Origin: Rhizorhabdus sp.
GTDB taxonomy: Bacteria > Pseudomonadota > Alphaproteobacteria > Sphingomonadales > Sphingomonadaceae
Length of the DNA: 32,481 nt
Reading direction: 5' to 3'
Assembly (NCBI RefSeq): GCF_018006725.1
Contig: NZ_JAGMXV010000030.1
Coordinates: forward strand, 1-32,481
The notes under the pieces were generated by a model that saw only the letters and a list, made by a program, of their open reading frames with translations, had not been told where the DNA came from and ran no database searches. Within the stretch, counting starts at the first letter, position 1. Every line of letters begins with the position of its first letter. Of the stretch, positions 17,522 through 25,888 are shown in pieces. A program made the translations under genes and the position numbers.

Positions 17522-18478
17522 ATGCGTCTGCTGAAACTGGTTCCCGACAATACCAATATCGGATTTGTCCGGCTCCGCTTTATCGCCTTCATCCTCACCG
17601 CATTACTGACGGTGGCCGCAATCGGCGCCACCGCAACGCGCGGACTCAACATGGGCGTCGATTTCGTCGGCGGCCTGATGATCGAGGCGAAGTTTCCGAC
17701 TCCACCCTCGCTCGACGCCGTTCGCAGCAATATCGACGCGCTCGGCGTCGGCACGAGCTCGCTCCAGCAGTTCGGCGATCCGGGCACGATCTCGATCCGC
17801 CTGCCCGTGCCCGAGAGCAACGATCCAGGTGCGACCAACGCCGTGGTCAACAAGGTCGATGCCTCGCTCAAGAAGCAGTTTCCGGGCGTCGTCTTTACCC
17901 GCACCGACACCGTCTCGGGCAAGGTTTCGGGCGAGCTGATCCAGAATGGCGTGCTTGCCGTCGTGCTCGCGGTGTTCGGCATCGCGGTCTTTTCCTGGCT
18001 GCGCTACGAATGGCAGTTCGGCGTGTCGACCTTCGTCGCGATCGTCCACGACGTGTTGATGACGCTGGGTTTCTTCGCGGTGACCCAGCTCGAGTTCGAC
18101 CTGAACATCGTCGCGGCGGTGCTCACGATCGTCGGCTATTCGATCAACGACAAAATGGTGATCGACGACCGCATCCGCGAAAATATGCGCAAGTTCCGGC
18201 AGATGGACATGAAGGCGCTGATCGACCTGTCGGTCAACGAGACGCTGCCGCGCACCGTGATGACCTCGGTCACCGTGTTCCTCGCGCTGGGCGCGCTGCT
18301 GCTGTTCGGCGGCCATGTGCTGCGCGGCTTCGCGGCCGCTATGCTGCTCGGCGTCGTTGTCGGCACCTATTCGTCGATCTACGTCTCCTCCTCGCTGCTG
18401 ATCAGCCTCGGCCTCCAGCCGCTGCGCATCGCCAAGCCGGAGGCCGGCCGCCCCGAAGCCGAGCGCGTCGGCCCCTGA
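17522..18478 (+). CDS. secF: protein translocase subunit SecF
   Basis: The ATG at 17522 (MRLLKLVPDNTNIGF) lies 14 bp after the secD stop and is preferred to the in-frame codon at 17468 inside secD. The 318-residue product has a first helix (about 18-37), the signature GVDFVGGLMIEAKF, a periplasmic loop and five further helices with WLRYEWQFGVSTFVAIVHDV and VGYSINDKMVIDDRIREN. It forms the SecDF-YajC complex and belongs to the same operon. Confidence 0.97.
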   Translation: MRLLKLVPDNTNIGFVRLRFIAFILTALLTVAAIGATATRGLNMGVDFVGGLMIEAKFPTPPSLDAVRSNIDALGVGTSSLQQFGDPGTISIRLPVPESNDPGATNAVVNKVDASLKKQFPGVVFTRTDTVSGKVSGELIQNGVLAVVLAVFGIAVFSWLRYEWQFGVSTFVAIVHDVLMTLGFFAVTQLEFDLNIVAAVLTIVGYSINDKMVIDDRIRENMRKFRQMDMKALIDLSVNETLPRTVMTSVTVFLALGALLLFGGHVLRGFAAAMLLGVVVGTYSSIYVSSSLLISLGLQPLRIAKPEAGRPEAERVGP

Positions 18479-18488
18479 GGCGCGAGCG

Positions 18489-18866
18489 ATGGTGAGTTTC
18501 GATCGTGAGGAAGCGCCGGGAGGGCCGACGATACGCGGCTTTTCCGGCACCTCTTTCCGCGTTCAGGACCGGATCGTGCCGGGCGGCCTGTGGCTGACGC
18601 CGGACAATGCGCTCGACTGGTCGCCGCCGACCGTTGCCGATCTGCGCGCTTCGCATGTCGAATCGCTGATCGACACGACCCCGCCCCCCGAATTTCTGCT
18701 GCTCGGCACCGGCCCATCGATCGTGCGACCGAGCCCAGCCTTCGTCGCGGAGATCGAGGCGCGCGGTTTTGGCGTCGAGGTGATGGACAGCCGCACCGCC
18801 GCCCGCGCCTGGAACGTGCTGCGCGGCGAGGACCGCTGGATCGTCGCGGCGCTGATGCCGCTCTGA
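18489..18866 (+). CDS. Mth938/DUF498-domain protein (NDUFAF3-like)
   Basis: A 125-residue soluble protein of the Mth938 fold: IRGFSGTSFRVQDRIVPGGLWLTP, then EFLLLGTGPSIVRPSPAFVAEIEARGFGVEVMDSRTAARAWNVL, here broken across adjoining strands. It begins 10 bp after secF. In alphaproteobacteria this gene often follows secF, and the mitochondrial homologue NDUFAF3 assists complex I assembly and the Sec/Oxa-linked insertion step. A bacterial role in membrane-complex assembly is inferred from that conserved neighbourhood. It ends 4 bp before the stop of the convergent glycosyltransferase. Confidence 0.88.
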   Translation: MVSFDREEAPGGPTIRGFSGTSFRVQDRIVPGGLWLTPDNALDWSPPTVADLRASHVESLIDTTPPPEFLLLGTGPSIVRPSPAFVAEIEARGFGVEVMDSRTAARAWNVLRGEDRWIVAALMPL

Positions 18867-18870
18867 CCGG

Positions 18871-20046
18871 TCAGCGGCGCGCCGCGACCAGCCCGGCCAG
18901 ATGATCGAACAGCGCCGCGCTGTTCCTCTCCCATGTGAAGTTCGCCACGGTCGAGCGGACGACAGCCGAATCGGGCTTTCCGGCCAGCATCTCTGCGATC
19001 CCGGAGGCAAAGGCCTCCGCCGTGCGATCGACGATCCGGCCGGCCTCGGCGCGCATCACCAACTCCCGCGCGCCGCCGACATCGGTGATAACGATCGGCG
19101 TACCGCAAGCCAGGGCCTCGACCCAGACATTGGCGAGCCCCTCAGACGCCGACGCCAATGCCATGACGTCCGCCGCCGACAGCAGCGCCGGCAACGCGGC
19201 ATGGGGCAAGGCACCGAGCAGGCGGACCCGATCCTGCAAGCCAGCGCTCGCGATCCGGCTCGCGAGCCGGTCTCGCTCAGGCCCCTGCCCCGCGATCACC
19301 AGGGTGACACCCGGCAAGGCGGTCATGGCTTCGATCAACAGCTCATGCCCCTTCAGCGGGATGAGGTTGCCGATGCTGACCACCAGAGGTCCGTCGATGC
19401 CGAGCGCGGCCTTCGCCTCCCCGCGCGGCATCGGCGCGAACAGGGTCTGGTCGACCCCGGTGGGATGGACGCGGATCCGCTCGCCCGGCAGGCCCAGCGC
19501 GATCATGTCGCTCCGCAAAGCACCCGATACGGCGAGCATCCCGTCCGCCGCCCGGCCCGCGCGGATGATCTGGTCCCGACAGCCCTTCTGACCGCTCCAG
19601 AAATGAATGTCGCTTCCGCGTGCCTTGATCGACACGGGCACCCCGAATCGCTGCCCGAGCGCCACTGCGGCGGGCCCGTCCGGGTAGAAGAACTCGGCAT
19701 CGATCACATCGAAGGCGAAATCGCGCCGAATCCGCGCGAGCAGCGGCGCGACGGTCCGGCCAAGGCTCCACGGATTGATGCGTCCGCCCACGCCTGGAAC
19801 GGTGGGGAAACGCGGCCGATAGACCTCGATCCCGTTCCGCATCTCGCGTTCGGGCAGGTCGAGCAGCGCGCGATAGGCCGGCAGCCAGCGTCCGGCACCG
19901 AAGGGCGGCACCGCAAAGGGCGCCACGACCTTGACCTCGACGTCGCTCCTCGACGCCAGCGCCAGCGTCTGGCGCTCGACGAACCCGCCGAAGCCCGGCC
20001 GCGCGGCGCTCGGGTAAAGGCTGGACAGGGTCAGGACACGCAGCAT
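18871..20046 (-). CDS. GT4-family glycosyltransferase
   Basis: A 391-residue GT-B fold protein. The N-terminal domain has the entry LRVLTLSSLYPSAARPGFGGFVERQT; the C-terminal domain has LVVSIGNLIPLKGHELLIEA and the EX7E motif SEGLANVWVEALACGTPIV typical of GT4 retaining transferases. No signal peptide is seen, so it is cytoplasmic or peripherally membrane-bound. It probably adds a hexose to a surface polysaccharide or lipid acceptor; the sugar and acceptor are unknown. It stands as a single gene, divergent from bamD across a palindromic repeat element. Confidence 0.9.
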   Translation of the reverse strand: MLRVLTLSSLYPSAARPGFGGFVERQTLALASRSDVEVKVVAPFAVPPFGAGRWLPAYRALLDLPEREMRNGIEVYRPRFPTVPGVGGRINPWSLGRTVAPLLARIRRDFAFDVIDAEFFYPDGPAAVALGQRFGVPVSIKARGSDIHFWSGQKGCRDQIIRAGRAADGMLAVSGALRSDMIALGLPGERIRVHPTGVDQTLFAPMPRGEAKAALGIDGPLVVSIGNLIPLKGHELLIEAMTALPGVTLVIAGQGPERDRLASRIASAGLQDRVRLLGALPHAALPALLSAADVMALASASEGLANVWVEALACGTPIVITDVGGARELVMRAEAGRIVDRTAEAFASGIAEMLAGKPDSAVVRSTVANFTWERNSAALFDHLAGLVAARR

Positions 20047-20055
20047 CGCCCCTTA

Positions 20056-20158
20056 CTAGAGCGTTTTCCAGTCGGGTGGAATCACACGACGATTCAGAAA
20101 ACGCGGCAAACGAAAGGGATAGAGCGGTTGATCTGACTCAGATCGGGAACCGCTCTAG
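20056..20158. repeat. double palindromic intergenic repeat bounded by CTAGAGCG/CGCTCTAG
   Basis: An outer 8-bp inverted repeat (20056-20063 and 20151-20158) encloses two inner palindromes. The first is GCGTTTTC (20061-20068) with GAAAACGC (20097-20104), with GAATC/GATTC inside. The second is TAGAGCGGTT (20120-20129) with AACCGCTCTA (20148-20157), containing GATCTGA-C-TCAGATC. Similar CTAGAGCG-type palindromes occur as dispersed intergenic repeats in alphaproteobacterial genomes. Here the element lies between the divergent glycosyltransferase and bamD starts. Confidence 0.82.
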
Positions 20159-20236
20159 CGTCTCGGCGCAGCGTTGCAGCCCTCCTTTGTCGCGGCCATT
20201 GCGGCGGCTGCGATTGCCCCCTAAAGAAGCCAGCCT

Positions 20237-21019
20237 ATGCTGCGTAAAGTCCTCCGTCCGATCGCGTTGCTGGCAGCCGCCGCTTCCCTCATTCCGTTGG
20301 CCGGCTGCGCCACCGGCAAGAACAAGGGCGACACCAAATATGTCGCCCGCGATGTGGACACGCTCTACAACGCGGCGAAGGAACGGTTGGACCGGCACCA
20401 GTACAAGCTCGCTGCCGCGCTGTTCGACGAAGTCGAGCGCCAGCATCCCTATTCGGTCTGGGCGCGCCGCGCGCAGCTGATGAGCGCCTTTTCCTATTAT
20501 CTGGCCAAGCAATACACGCCGGCGATCGCCTCGGCCCAGCGCTTTATCTCGATCCACCCCGGCAACCGCGACGCGCCTTATGCGCTCTACCTGATCTCAA
20601 TGGCTTATTATGAGCAGATCCAGGACGTTACGCGCGACCAGAAGCTGACCCAGCAGGCGCTCGACGCGCTCAACGAACTGATCCGCCGCTACCCCGATTC
20701 GCGCTACGCCGCCGATGCCCGCGTGAAGGTCGACCTGGTGAAGGATCATCTCGCCGGCAAGGAAATGGAGATCGGCCGCTTCTACCAGCGCCGCGGCGAC
20801 TGGCTGGCCTCGGTGATCCGTTTCCGTGCGGTCGTCGACCAATATGACACGACCAGCCACGCGCCCGAGGCGCTGATGCGGCTGACCGAAAGCTATCTGG
20901 AACTGGGCGTTCCTGCGGAAGCCGAGCGCACCGCCGCCGTGCTGGGCGCCAATTATCCCGGCAGCAAATGGTATGAGCACGCCTACAAGCTCGTGCAGAA
21001 GTCGGCGAAAGAGGGCTGA
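20237..21019 (+). CDS. bamD: outer-membrane protein assembly factor BamD
   Basis: A 260-residue lipoprotein with the signal peptide lipobox LAGC (C24). TPR-like repeats follow: LYNAAKERLDRHQYKLAAAL, then ARRAQLMSAFSYYLAKQYTPAI, DALNELIRRYPDSRYAADAR and ESYLELGVPAEAERTAAV. BamD is the essential lipoprotein of the BAM complex, anchored to the inner leaflet of the outer membrane and bound to BamA. Length and repeat spacing fit the family (YfiO). A weak hairpin CCGCCGGG/CCCGGCGG (21033-21059) without a T-run follows the stop, and then fliM. Confidence 0.95.
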   Translation: MLRKVLRPIALLAAAASLIPLAGCATGKNKGDTKYVARDVDTLYNAAKERLDRHQYKLAAALFDEVERQHPYSVWARRAQLMSAFSYYLAKQYTPAIASAQRFISIHPGNRDAPYALYLISMAYYEQIQDVTRDQKLTQQALDALNELIRRYPDSRYAADARVKVDLVKDHLAGKEMEIGRFYQRRGDWLASVIRFRAVVDQYDTTSHAPEALMRLTESYLELGVPAEAERTAAVLGANYPGSKWYEHAYKLVQKSAKEG

Positions 21020-21032
21020 AGCCCCCGCCCCG

Positions 21033-21059
21033 CCGCCGGGTCGTCAGGACGCCCGGCGG
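21033..21059 (+). terminator. hairpin after bamD, weak terminator candidate
   Basis: CCGCCGGG (21033-21040) and CCCGGCGG (21052-21059) form a perfect 8-bp stem with an 11-nt loop. There is no T-run, so it may only stabilise the 3' end or act with Rho. Confidence 0.4.
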
Positions 21060-21088
21060 ATAGCCGCAGTGGCGGCATCATCATTTCG

Positions 21089-21095
21089 TTAACCA
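21089..21095 (+). promoter_or_regulatory. possible CtrA half-site upstream of fliM
   Basis: TTAACCA lies 65 bp before the fliM ATG and resembles the TTAACCAT half-site of CtrA-controlled flagellar promoters in alphaproteobacteria. A similar TTAACCC precedes the chemotaxis-type receptor gene. It is suggestive only, as short matches arise by chance. Confidence 0.25.
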
Positions 21096-21160
21096 CCTCT
21101 CCCGTATGACGAATTCGCCGGATTTCTCCGGTTTCGAATGTTCGGGATTTCGCTGATTCG

Positions 21161-22159
21161 ATGACGCGCGCAGCATCCAGCCTCTCCGGTGACGAAGTCG
21201 CCGCGCTGATGGACGAGCTCGGCGACATCTCCTTCGATCAGAAGGAGGTCGCGCCGCCGTCCAGGGTGAGCCAGATGCGCGACGTCGAGCCTTATCGCCT
21301 CGGCCAGCGCAAGGACCGCCCGGCGGCCCATCTGGTCCATCTCGAGCGAATGAACGAGCGCGTCGCCCGGCGCCTGCGCGACGTGATCGAACCGATCGCG
21401 CAGACCCGCGCCCGCGTCGAAGCCAACCCGCTCGAAACCCGCCGTTTCGACGAATGGCAGCGCAACCAGGCCGATTATATGAGCCTGAGCCTGTTCCGCA
21501 TCCGCCCCGGCAAGGGCATGATGATGATGGTGATGGAGCCCGGCTTCGTCACCAACATGGTCGATGCCTTCTATGGCGGTACCGGCAGCGGCCTTGCTAC
21601 CAGGTCGGCCGAATTCACCCCTTCGGAGCAGCGCCTGCTCAAACGGATCGTCGCGGGCATCGTCGACGTGCTGACCAAGAGCTGGGGCGAGACCTATCCG
21701 CTCGATTTCGAGCTCTCGACCCACGAAACCAACGCCGCCTTCGTCAACATGGTCCGCGCAGACGAAGCCGTGGTGGTGCAGAGCTTCACGATCAAGCCCG
21801 GCCTCGCCAAGTCGACCCGCATCGAGATTCTCTACCCGCTGTCGATGCTGCAGCCGATCGAGGACGAAATCGCCGCCCGGGCCCAGGCCGGCCCCGCCGC
21901 CGACGACAGCGAGTGGCAGGACAAGCTGTTCTCCGCCCTCGAGAACGTCTCGCTGCCGGTCCGGTCGGTCCTGGCGCGCCCCGAAATCACCGTTGCCCAG
22001 CTGCTGGCCCTGAAGCCGGGCGACGTCATCCCCATCACCCTCTCGCAGACGGTCCCCCTGCTGGTCGGCAATCGGCGCTTCGCCGAAGGCACGATCGGCG
22101 AGCAGGACGGCCGCGCCGCGATGATGATCGAGACCATCAACAAGGAAAGCCTGAGATGA
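21161..22159 (+). CDS. fliM: flagellar motor switch protein FliM
   Basis: A 332-residue protein. The N-terminal CheY-P-binding element LSGDEVAALMDELGD is recognisable. The middle domain (about 50-235) carries the conserved FYGGTGSG and EFTPSEQRLLKRI, and the C-terminal FliN-like (SpoA) domain includes VRSVLARPEITVAQLLALKPGDVIPI. FliM sits in the cytoplasmic C-ring, where it binds phosphorylated CheY and switches rotation. The stop overlaps the fliN start (ATGA at 22156-22159), indicating an operon. Confidence 0.96.
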   Translation: MTRAASSLSGDEVAALMDELGDISFDQKEVAPPSRVSQMRDVEPYRLGQRKDRPAAHLVHLERMNERVARRLRDVIEPIAQTRARVEANPLETRRFDEWQRNQADYMSLSLFRIRPGKGMMMMVMEPGFVTNMVDAFYGGTGSGLATRSAEFTPSEQRLLKRIVAGIVDVLTKSWGETYPLDFELSTHETNAAFVNMVRADEAVVVQSFTIKPGLAKSTRIEILYPLSMLQPIEDEIAARAQAGPAADDSEWQDKLFSALENVSLPVRSVLARPEITVAQLLALKPGDVIPITLSQTVPLLVGNRRFAEGTIGEQDGRAAMMIETINKESLR

Positions 22160-22479
22160 GCGATATGTCCGATGTTCCCGTCGTCCCCGGGAGCGCCGAG
22201 CTGTCGATGCCGGCCAACCTCCGCCTGCTTTCGGATATCCCGCTGCGCCTTTCGGTCGAGGTCGGCAGCACCTCGCTGCGGCTGGCCGAGCTGATGGAGC
22301 TGAACGCCGGCAGCGTGGTCGAGCTGGACCGCCAGGCGAACGAGCTGCTCGACATCATGGTCAACGGCACGCTCGTCGCGAAGGGCGAGGTAGTGACAGT
22401 GAACGGAAAGTTCGGGATAAGGGTCGTCGATGTTGTCGCCGCCGACGCGCGGCTCTCGGGAATCGAACGCCGACAATGA
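22156..22479 (+). CDS. fliN: flagellar motor switch protein FliN
   Basis: A 107-residue SpoA-domain protein starting at the ATG in the fliM stop. The core reads LLSDIPLRLSVEVGSTSLRL, then LMELNAGSVVELDRQANELLDI and VNGTLVAKGEVVTVNGKFGIRV, the usual FliN pattern. It joins FliM in the C-ring and docks the export apparatus. An adjoining longer frame (from 21454) is an out-of-phase shadow of fliM; only the part from 22156 is FliN. The stop overlaps the fliO start. Confidence 0.95.
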   Translation: MSDMSDVPVVPGSAELSMPANLRLLSDIPLRLSVEVGSTSLRLAELMELNAGSVVELDRQANELLDIMVNGTLVAKGEVVTVNGKFGIRVVDVVAADARLSGIERRQ

Positions 22480-22760
22480 TGCTGGATTACCTGTTGCGGT
22501 TGCTGCTGCTCGTCCCCCTGGTGGGCGGGCTGGCTTATGGTTCGCTGTGGCTGTGGAGGAAGCTCCAGCCCGGCATGGCGATCGGCAACAGGGAAAGGGC
22601 GCTCAAGGTGATCGACGCGATCCCGATGGGCGCGACCGGACGCCTCGCCGTGGTCGAATTCGCCAACCGCCACATCCTGATCTCCGTGTCGCGCGGGCGC
22701 ATCGAGAAAATCGCCGAAGCGCCGGCCGATGGGGCTTTTGTTCTGCCGGACGATATTTAG
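22476..22760 (+). CDS. fliO: flagellar biosynthetic protein FliO
   Basis: A 94-residue single-pass membrane protein: an N-terminal helix (LLRLLLLVPLVGGLAYGSLWLW), then a short cytoplasmic domain with KVIDAIPMGATGRLAVVEFANRHILI, broken into the family pattern of a beta-rich FliO core. FliO helps assemble the FliPQR export gate. Its ATG overlaps the fliN stop (ATGA at 22476-22479). fliP, expected next, is not present. Confidence 0.9.
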   Translation: MMLDYLLRLLLLVPLVGGLAYGSLWLWRKLQPGMAIGNRERALKVIDAIPMGATGRLAVVEFANRHILISVSRGRIEKIAEAPADGAFVLPDDI

Positions 22761-22820
22761 GGCGTGGAGCCGTAATAAGCTGCTTTCGGATAAGGACTGG
22801 GTTCGAAGCGCTCATTCCGC

Positions 22821-23255
22821 TCAGGCTCCAGATTTTGGAAGGCTGTACCTTCGCCCGGTGAGAAACTCAGCGAAGAGCCGTCGAACTTGCGCAGTGCTGA
22901 TCGACCGCTCTGGAGAAGGTGACAGGACGCTACGCCTTATGCGTTTCCAAACTGATCCAGCCGCGCGGCTCTCCTTCACCTCGCGGTCGCTATAATCAGT
23001 CGACATTTCGGCAGTGAATGACGTGAGCGTTAAGCAGCGACCTTTGCGAGTTGTGACGGCCCAGAGGTCATCATGTCGAACCGCTTTGATATAGTGTTTC
23101 GGCCCTCGGAACAGCATCGCGGCCTGTCCGGACGATAAAAGACACAAGCCTTCCAATGCTGCGTGGAGGTCGCTCTCTCGTTCGATAGGGAATTGTCGAT
23201 CGCTGCCTAGAGCGAGGATTGCGGGTTGCACTTCAGGTTCAACAACGACGGCCAT
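22821..23255 (-). CDS. hypothetical protein in lower-GC stretch
   Basis: The ATG at 23255 is preferred over the GTG at 23261; neither has a clear Shine-Dalgarno. The product has 144 residues, with no signal peptide or membrane helix. A mixed alpha/beta pattern is visible (LHAALEGLCLLSSGQAAMLF, WAVTTRKGRCLTLTSF, then a basic C-terminal helix with RRLFAEFLTGRR). No family was recognised. Base composition is visibly less GC-rich than the neighbours, and the gene sits between fliO and dxs, where fliP would be expected, so it may be acquired. Convergent fliO ends 60 bp away. Confidence 0.5.
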   Translation of the reverse strand: MAVVVEPEVQPAILALGSDRQFPIERESDLHAALEGLCLLSSGQAAMLFRGPKHYIKAVRHDDLWAVTTRKGRCLTLTSFTAEMSTDYSDREVKESRAAGSVWKRIRRSVLSPSPERSISTAQVRRLFAEFLTGRRYSLPKSGA

Positions 23256-23281
23256 AGGCACAACATGTCACGCCGGCACGA

Positions 23282-23310
23282 CTGTCGGCAACTCGGTCGC
23301 TAGCCGACAG
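23282..23310. repeat. inverted repeat / hairpin between dxs and hypothetical gene
   Basis: CTGTCGGC (23282-23289) pairs perfectly with GCCGACAG (23303-23310) across a 13-nt loop. It lies 56 bp past the dxs stop and upstream of the hypothetical gene. It could be a dxs terminator without a T-run or an operator. Confidence 0.4.
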
Positions 23311-23365
23311 GCTGCTTTCATGGGCCTACAGCTTGGGAAGTATCGGTGACGCGTATCGCCCCCAA

Positions 23366-25285
23366 TCAGGCGCTCTCTTCCAGCCCGTTGGCATTGCGAT
23401 GCAACGCCGCCAGCACGGTCGCCACGATCGAATCAGCGTCCAGCCCCGCCTCGGCATATTGCCGTTCGGGCTTGTCATGGTCCTGGAAGATGTCGGGCAG
23501 GCGCATGGTGCGCAGCTTCAGCCCGGCGTCGATCAGGCCCATGTCCGAGGCCAGTGTCAGGATATGGGCGCCGAAGCCACCGATCGCGCCTTCCTCGATC
23601 GTGATCGCCACCTCATGGGTGGTGAGCAGTTGCTGGACGAGCGCTTCGTCGAGCGGCTTGGCGAAGCGCAGGTCGGCGACCGTCGTCGACAGGCCGAGCG
23701 CTTCGAGCTGGTCGGCGGCCGTGAGCGCATCCGCCAGGCGCGTGCCGAGCGAAAGGATCGCCACCTTCTTGCCCTCGCGGACGATGCGACCCTTGCCGAT
23801 CTCGAGCCGCTCGGGAACGGAAGGCACCCCCACGCCAGTGCCGTTGCCGCGCGGATAGCGCAGCGCGATCGGGCCGCTGTCGTGCAGCGCGGCGGTGTGG
23901 ACCATATGGACCAGCTCGGCTTCGTCGGCCGCCGCCATCACAACCATGTTCGGAAGCGTCGCCAGATAGGTGACGTCGAAGCTGCCCGCATGGGTCGCGC
24001 CGTCGGCGCCGACGAGCCCCGCCCGGTCGATCGCGAAGCGCACCGGCAGATTCTGGATTGCGACGTCATGGACGATCTGATCGTAGGCGCGCTGCAGGAA
24101 GGTCGAATAGATCGCACAGAAGGGCCGGAAGCCCTGCGCGGCGAGGCCGGCGGCGAAGGTCACCGCATGCTGCTCGGCAATACCGACGTCGAAGCTGCGA
24201 TCGGGGAAGGCCTTGGCGAATTTGTCCAGGCCGGTGCCCGACGGCATCGCCGCCGTGATCGCGCAGATCCGGTCGTCGCGCTTTGCCTCGGCGACCAGCG
24301 CATCGGCGAAGACGCCTGTGTAGCTGGGCGGGCCCGGGGGCGCCTTGTCCTGCACGCCCGACACCACGTCGAACTTCTGCACGCCATGATATTTGTCGGC
24401 CGCCGCCTCGGCCGGGCCATAGCCCTTACCCTTCTTGGTCACGACATGGATCAGGATCGGGCCGTGATCGCTGTCGCGGACATTTTCCAGAATCGGCAGC
24501 AGATGGTCGAGATTATGGCCGTCGACCGGGCCGACATAATAAAAGCCCAGTTCCTCGAACAGCGTCCCGCCGGTCGCCATCCCGCGCGCATATTCCTCGG
24601 ACCGCTTGGCCAGTTCGTGGATCGGGCGCGGCAGGCGCTGCGCCAGCCGCTTGGCGAACTCGCGCATCGACAGGAAGGGACGCGAGGACACGATCTTGGC
24701 GAGATAGGCCGACAGCGCGCCCACGGGGGGCGCGATCGACATGTCGTTGTCGTTGAGGATGACGATCAGGCGGTTGCCCGCCTGCCGTGCATTGTTCATC
24801 GCCTCATAGGCCATGCCGGCCGACATCGCGCCGTCGCCGATCACCGCAATCGCACGGCCCGGCTGGCCCGCCAGCTTGTTCGCGACGGCGAAGCCCAGCG
24901 CAGCGGAGATAGAGGTGGAGCTGTGCGCCGCCCCGAACGGATCATATTCGCTCTCGCTGCGCTTGGTGAAGCCGGACAGGCCCCCGCCCTGGCGCAGCGT
25001 GCGGATACGGTCGCGACGACCGGTCAGGATCTTGTGCGGATAGGCCTGGTGGCCGACGTCCCAGATCAGGACATCCCTGGGCGTCTCGAACACATAATGG
25101 AGCGCCACGGTCAGTTCGACGACGCCGAGCCCGGCGCCGAGATGGCCACCGGTCACCGAAACGGTGGAGATCATTTCCTCGCGCAGTTCGTCGGCCACTT
25201 GCCGCAGATCGGCATGTTTGAGCCGGCGAAGGTCGGAAGGCGACGAGACGGTGTCGAGAAGCGGTGTTACGGGCCGATCGTTCAT
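23366..25285 (-). CDS. dxs: 1-deoxy-D-xylulose-5-phosphate synthase
   Basis: A 639-residue thiamine-diphosphate enzyme. It shows the Dxs N-terminus ([21 protein letters not shown]), the cofactor motif [17 protein letters not shown], the central GAPPPP-type [11 protein letters not shown] region, and the transketolase C-terminal part with [15 protein letters not shown] and [15 protein letters not shown]. It condenses pyruvate and glyceraldehyde-3-phosphate to DXP, the first step of the MEP pathway to isoprenoids and a precursor for thiamine and pyridoxal phosphate. It lies 77 bp downstream of the Fur-family gene on the same strand. Full length, with no lesions seen. Confidence 0.97.
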   Translation of the reverse strand: MNDRPVTPLLDTVSSPSDLRRLKHADLRQVADELREEMISTVSVTGGHLGAGLGVVELTVALHYVFETPRDVLIWDVGHQAYPHKILTGRRDRIRTLRQGGGLSGFTKRSESEYDPFGAAHSSTSISAALGFAVANKLAGQPGRAIAVIGDGAMSAGMAYEAMNNARQAGNRLIVILNDNDMSIAPPVGALSAYLAKIVSSRPFLSMREFAKRLAQRLPRPIHELAKRSEEYARGMATGGTLFEELGFYYVGPVDGHNLDHLLPILENVRDSDHGPILIHVVTKKGKGYGPAEAAADKYHGVQKFDVVSGVQDKAPPGPPSYTGVFADALVAEAKRDDRICAITAAMPSGTGLDKFAKAFPDRSFDVGIAEQHAVTFAAGLAAQGFRPFCAIYSTFLQRAYDQIVHDVAIQNLPVRFAIDRAGLVGADGATHAGSFDVTYLATLPNMVVMAAADEAELVHMVHTAALHDSGPIALRYPRGNGTGVGVPSVPERLEIGKGRIVREGKKVAILSLGTRLADALTAADQLEALGLSTTVADLRFAKPLDEALVQQLLTTHEVAITIEEGAIGGFGAHILTLASDMGLIDAGLKLRTMRLPDIFQDHDKPERQYAEAGLDADSIVATVLAALHRNANGLEESA

Positions 25286-25362
25286 CCGCTTTGCTTTAGA
25301 CCGAATATCCGGGGGTGCCTAGCCATAGTGTCCAATGGGACAGACAGTTGGGAAGCAGCACT

Positions 25363-25839
25363 TCAGGCGACGTCGCCCTCGGAGCAGGCGGCACAGCTGC
25401 CCCGCACCTCGATCACCGGACGCAGTCGCGTGAAACCCGCCTTCTCGGCTGCCTGCCGCACCGCGCCCGTCAGGCCGTCGTCGTCGACATGGCTGGCCTG
25501 CCCGCAGCTGTCGCAGACGAGGAAGATGCAGTCATGCTCGCAGTCGGGATGGGTGTTGGCGATATAGGCGTTGGCGCTCTCGACTCGCCGCGCGAGATTG
25601 GCGGCAACGAAGACGTCGAGGATCCGATAGACGCTGTTTGCCGCCACCCGGCGGCCCGTCACCTTGGAGACGGCCTCGGCAAGGTCATAAGCCGATGCCG
25701 GCTTGGTGGAACCGCTGAGCGCGGCAAAGATCTGCGCACGCATCGGCGTCCACTGTTCGCCAGCCCGCTCGAAAGCCCGCTTGGCGGCTTCCGCCAGCGA
25801 TTCGCCTTCGTGATGCTCGTGATGATGCGCTGCGCCCAT
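25363..25839 (-). CDS. Fur-family metalloregulator, probably Zur
   Basis: A 158-residue protein with a winged-helix DNA-binding half (about 25-90; MRAQIFAALSGSTKPASAYDLAE, broken here only by length, then NSVYRILDVFVAANLARRVE). The C-terminal dimer half has the zinc-site cysteines CDSCG and the last CAAC, plus HPDCEHDCIFLVC. The N-terminus HHHEHHEG is His-rich, suggesting a further metal site. The context (directly after a MerC-domain transporter and a likely Zur box) and the Zur-like VESANAYIA segment favour zinc rather than iron sensing. It would repress uptake genes when zinc is replete. Confidence 0.85.
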   Translation of the reverse strand: MGAAHHHEHHEGESLAEAAKRAFERAGEQWTPMRAQIFAALSGSTKPASAYDLAEAVSKVTGRRVAANSVYRILDVFVAANLARRVESANAYIANTHPDCEHDCIFLVCDSCGQASHVDDDGLTGAVRQAAEKAGFTRLRPVIEVRGSCAACSEGDVA

Positions 25840-25888
25840 GCGGGGTCATGTAAGCCGCAGGGGCTGCCGCGACAAGCCTCGCCGCTTG

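Noticed and set aside
23333-25567. Long plus-strand frame opposite dxs and fur
   Set aside because: Dxs motifs are complete on the minus strand; the plus frame crosses two genes and has no recognisable domain.
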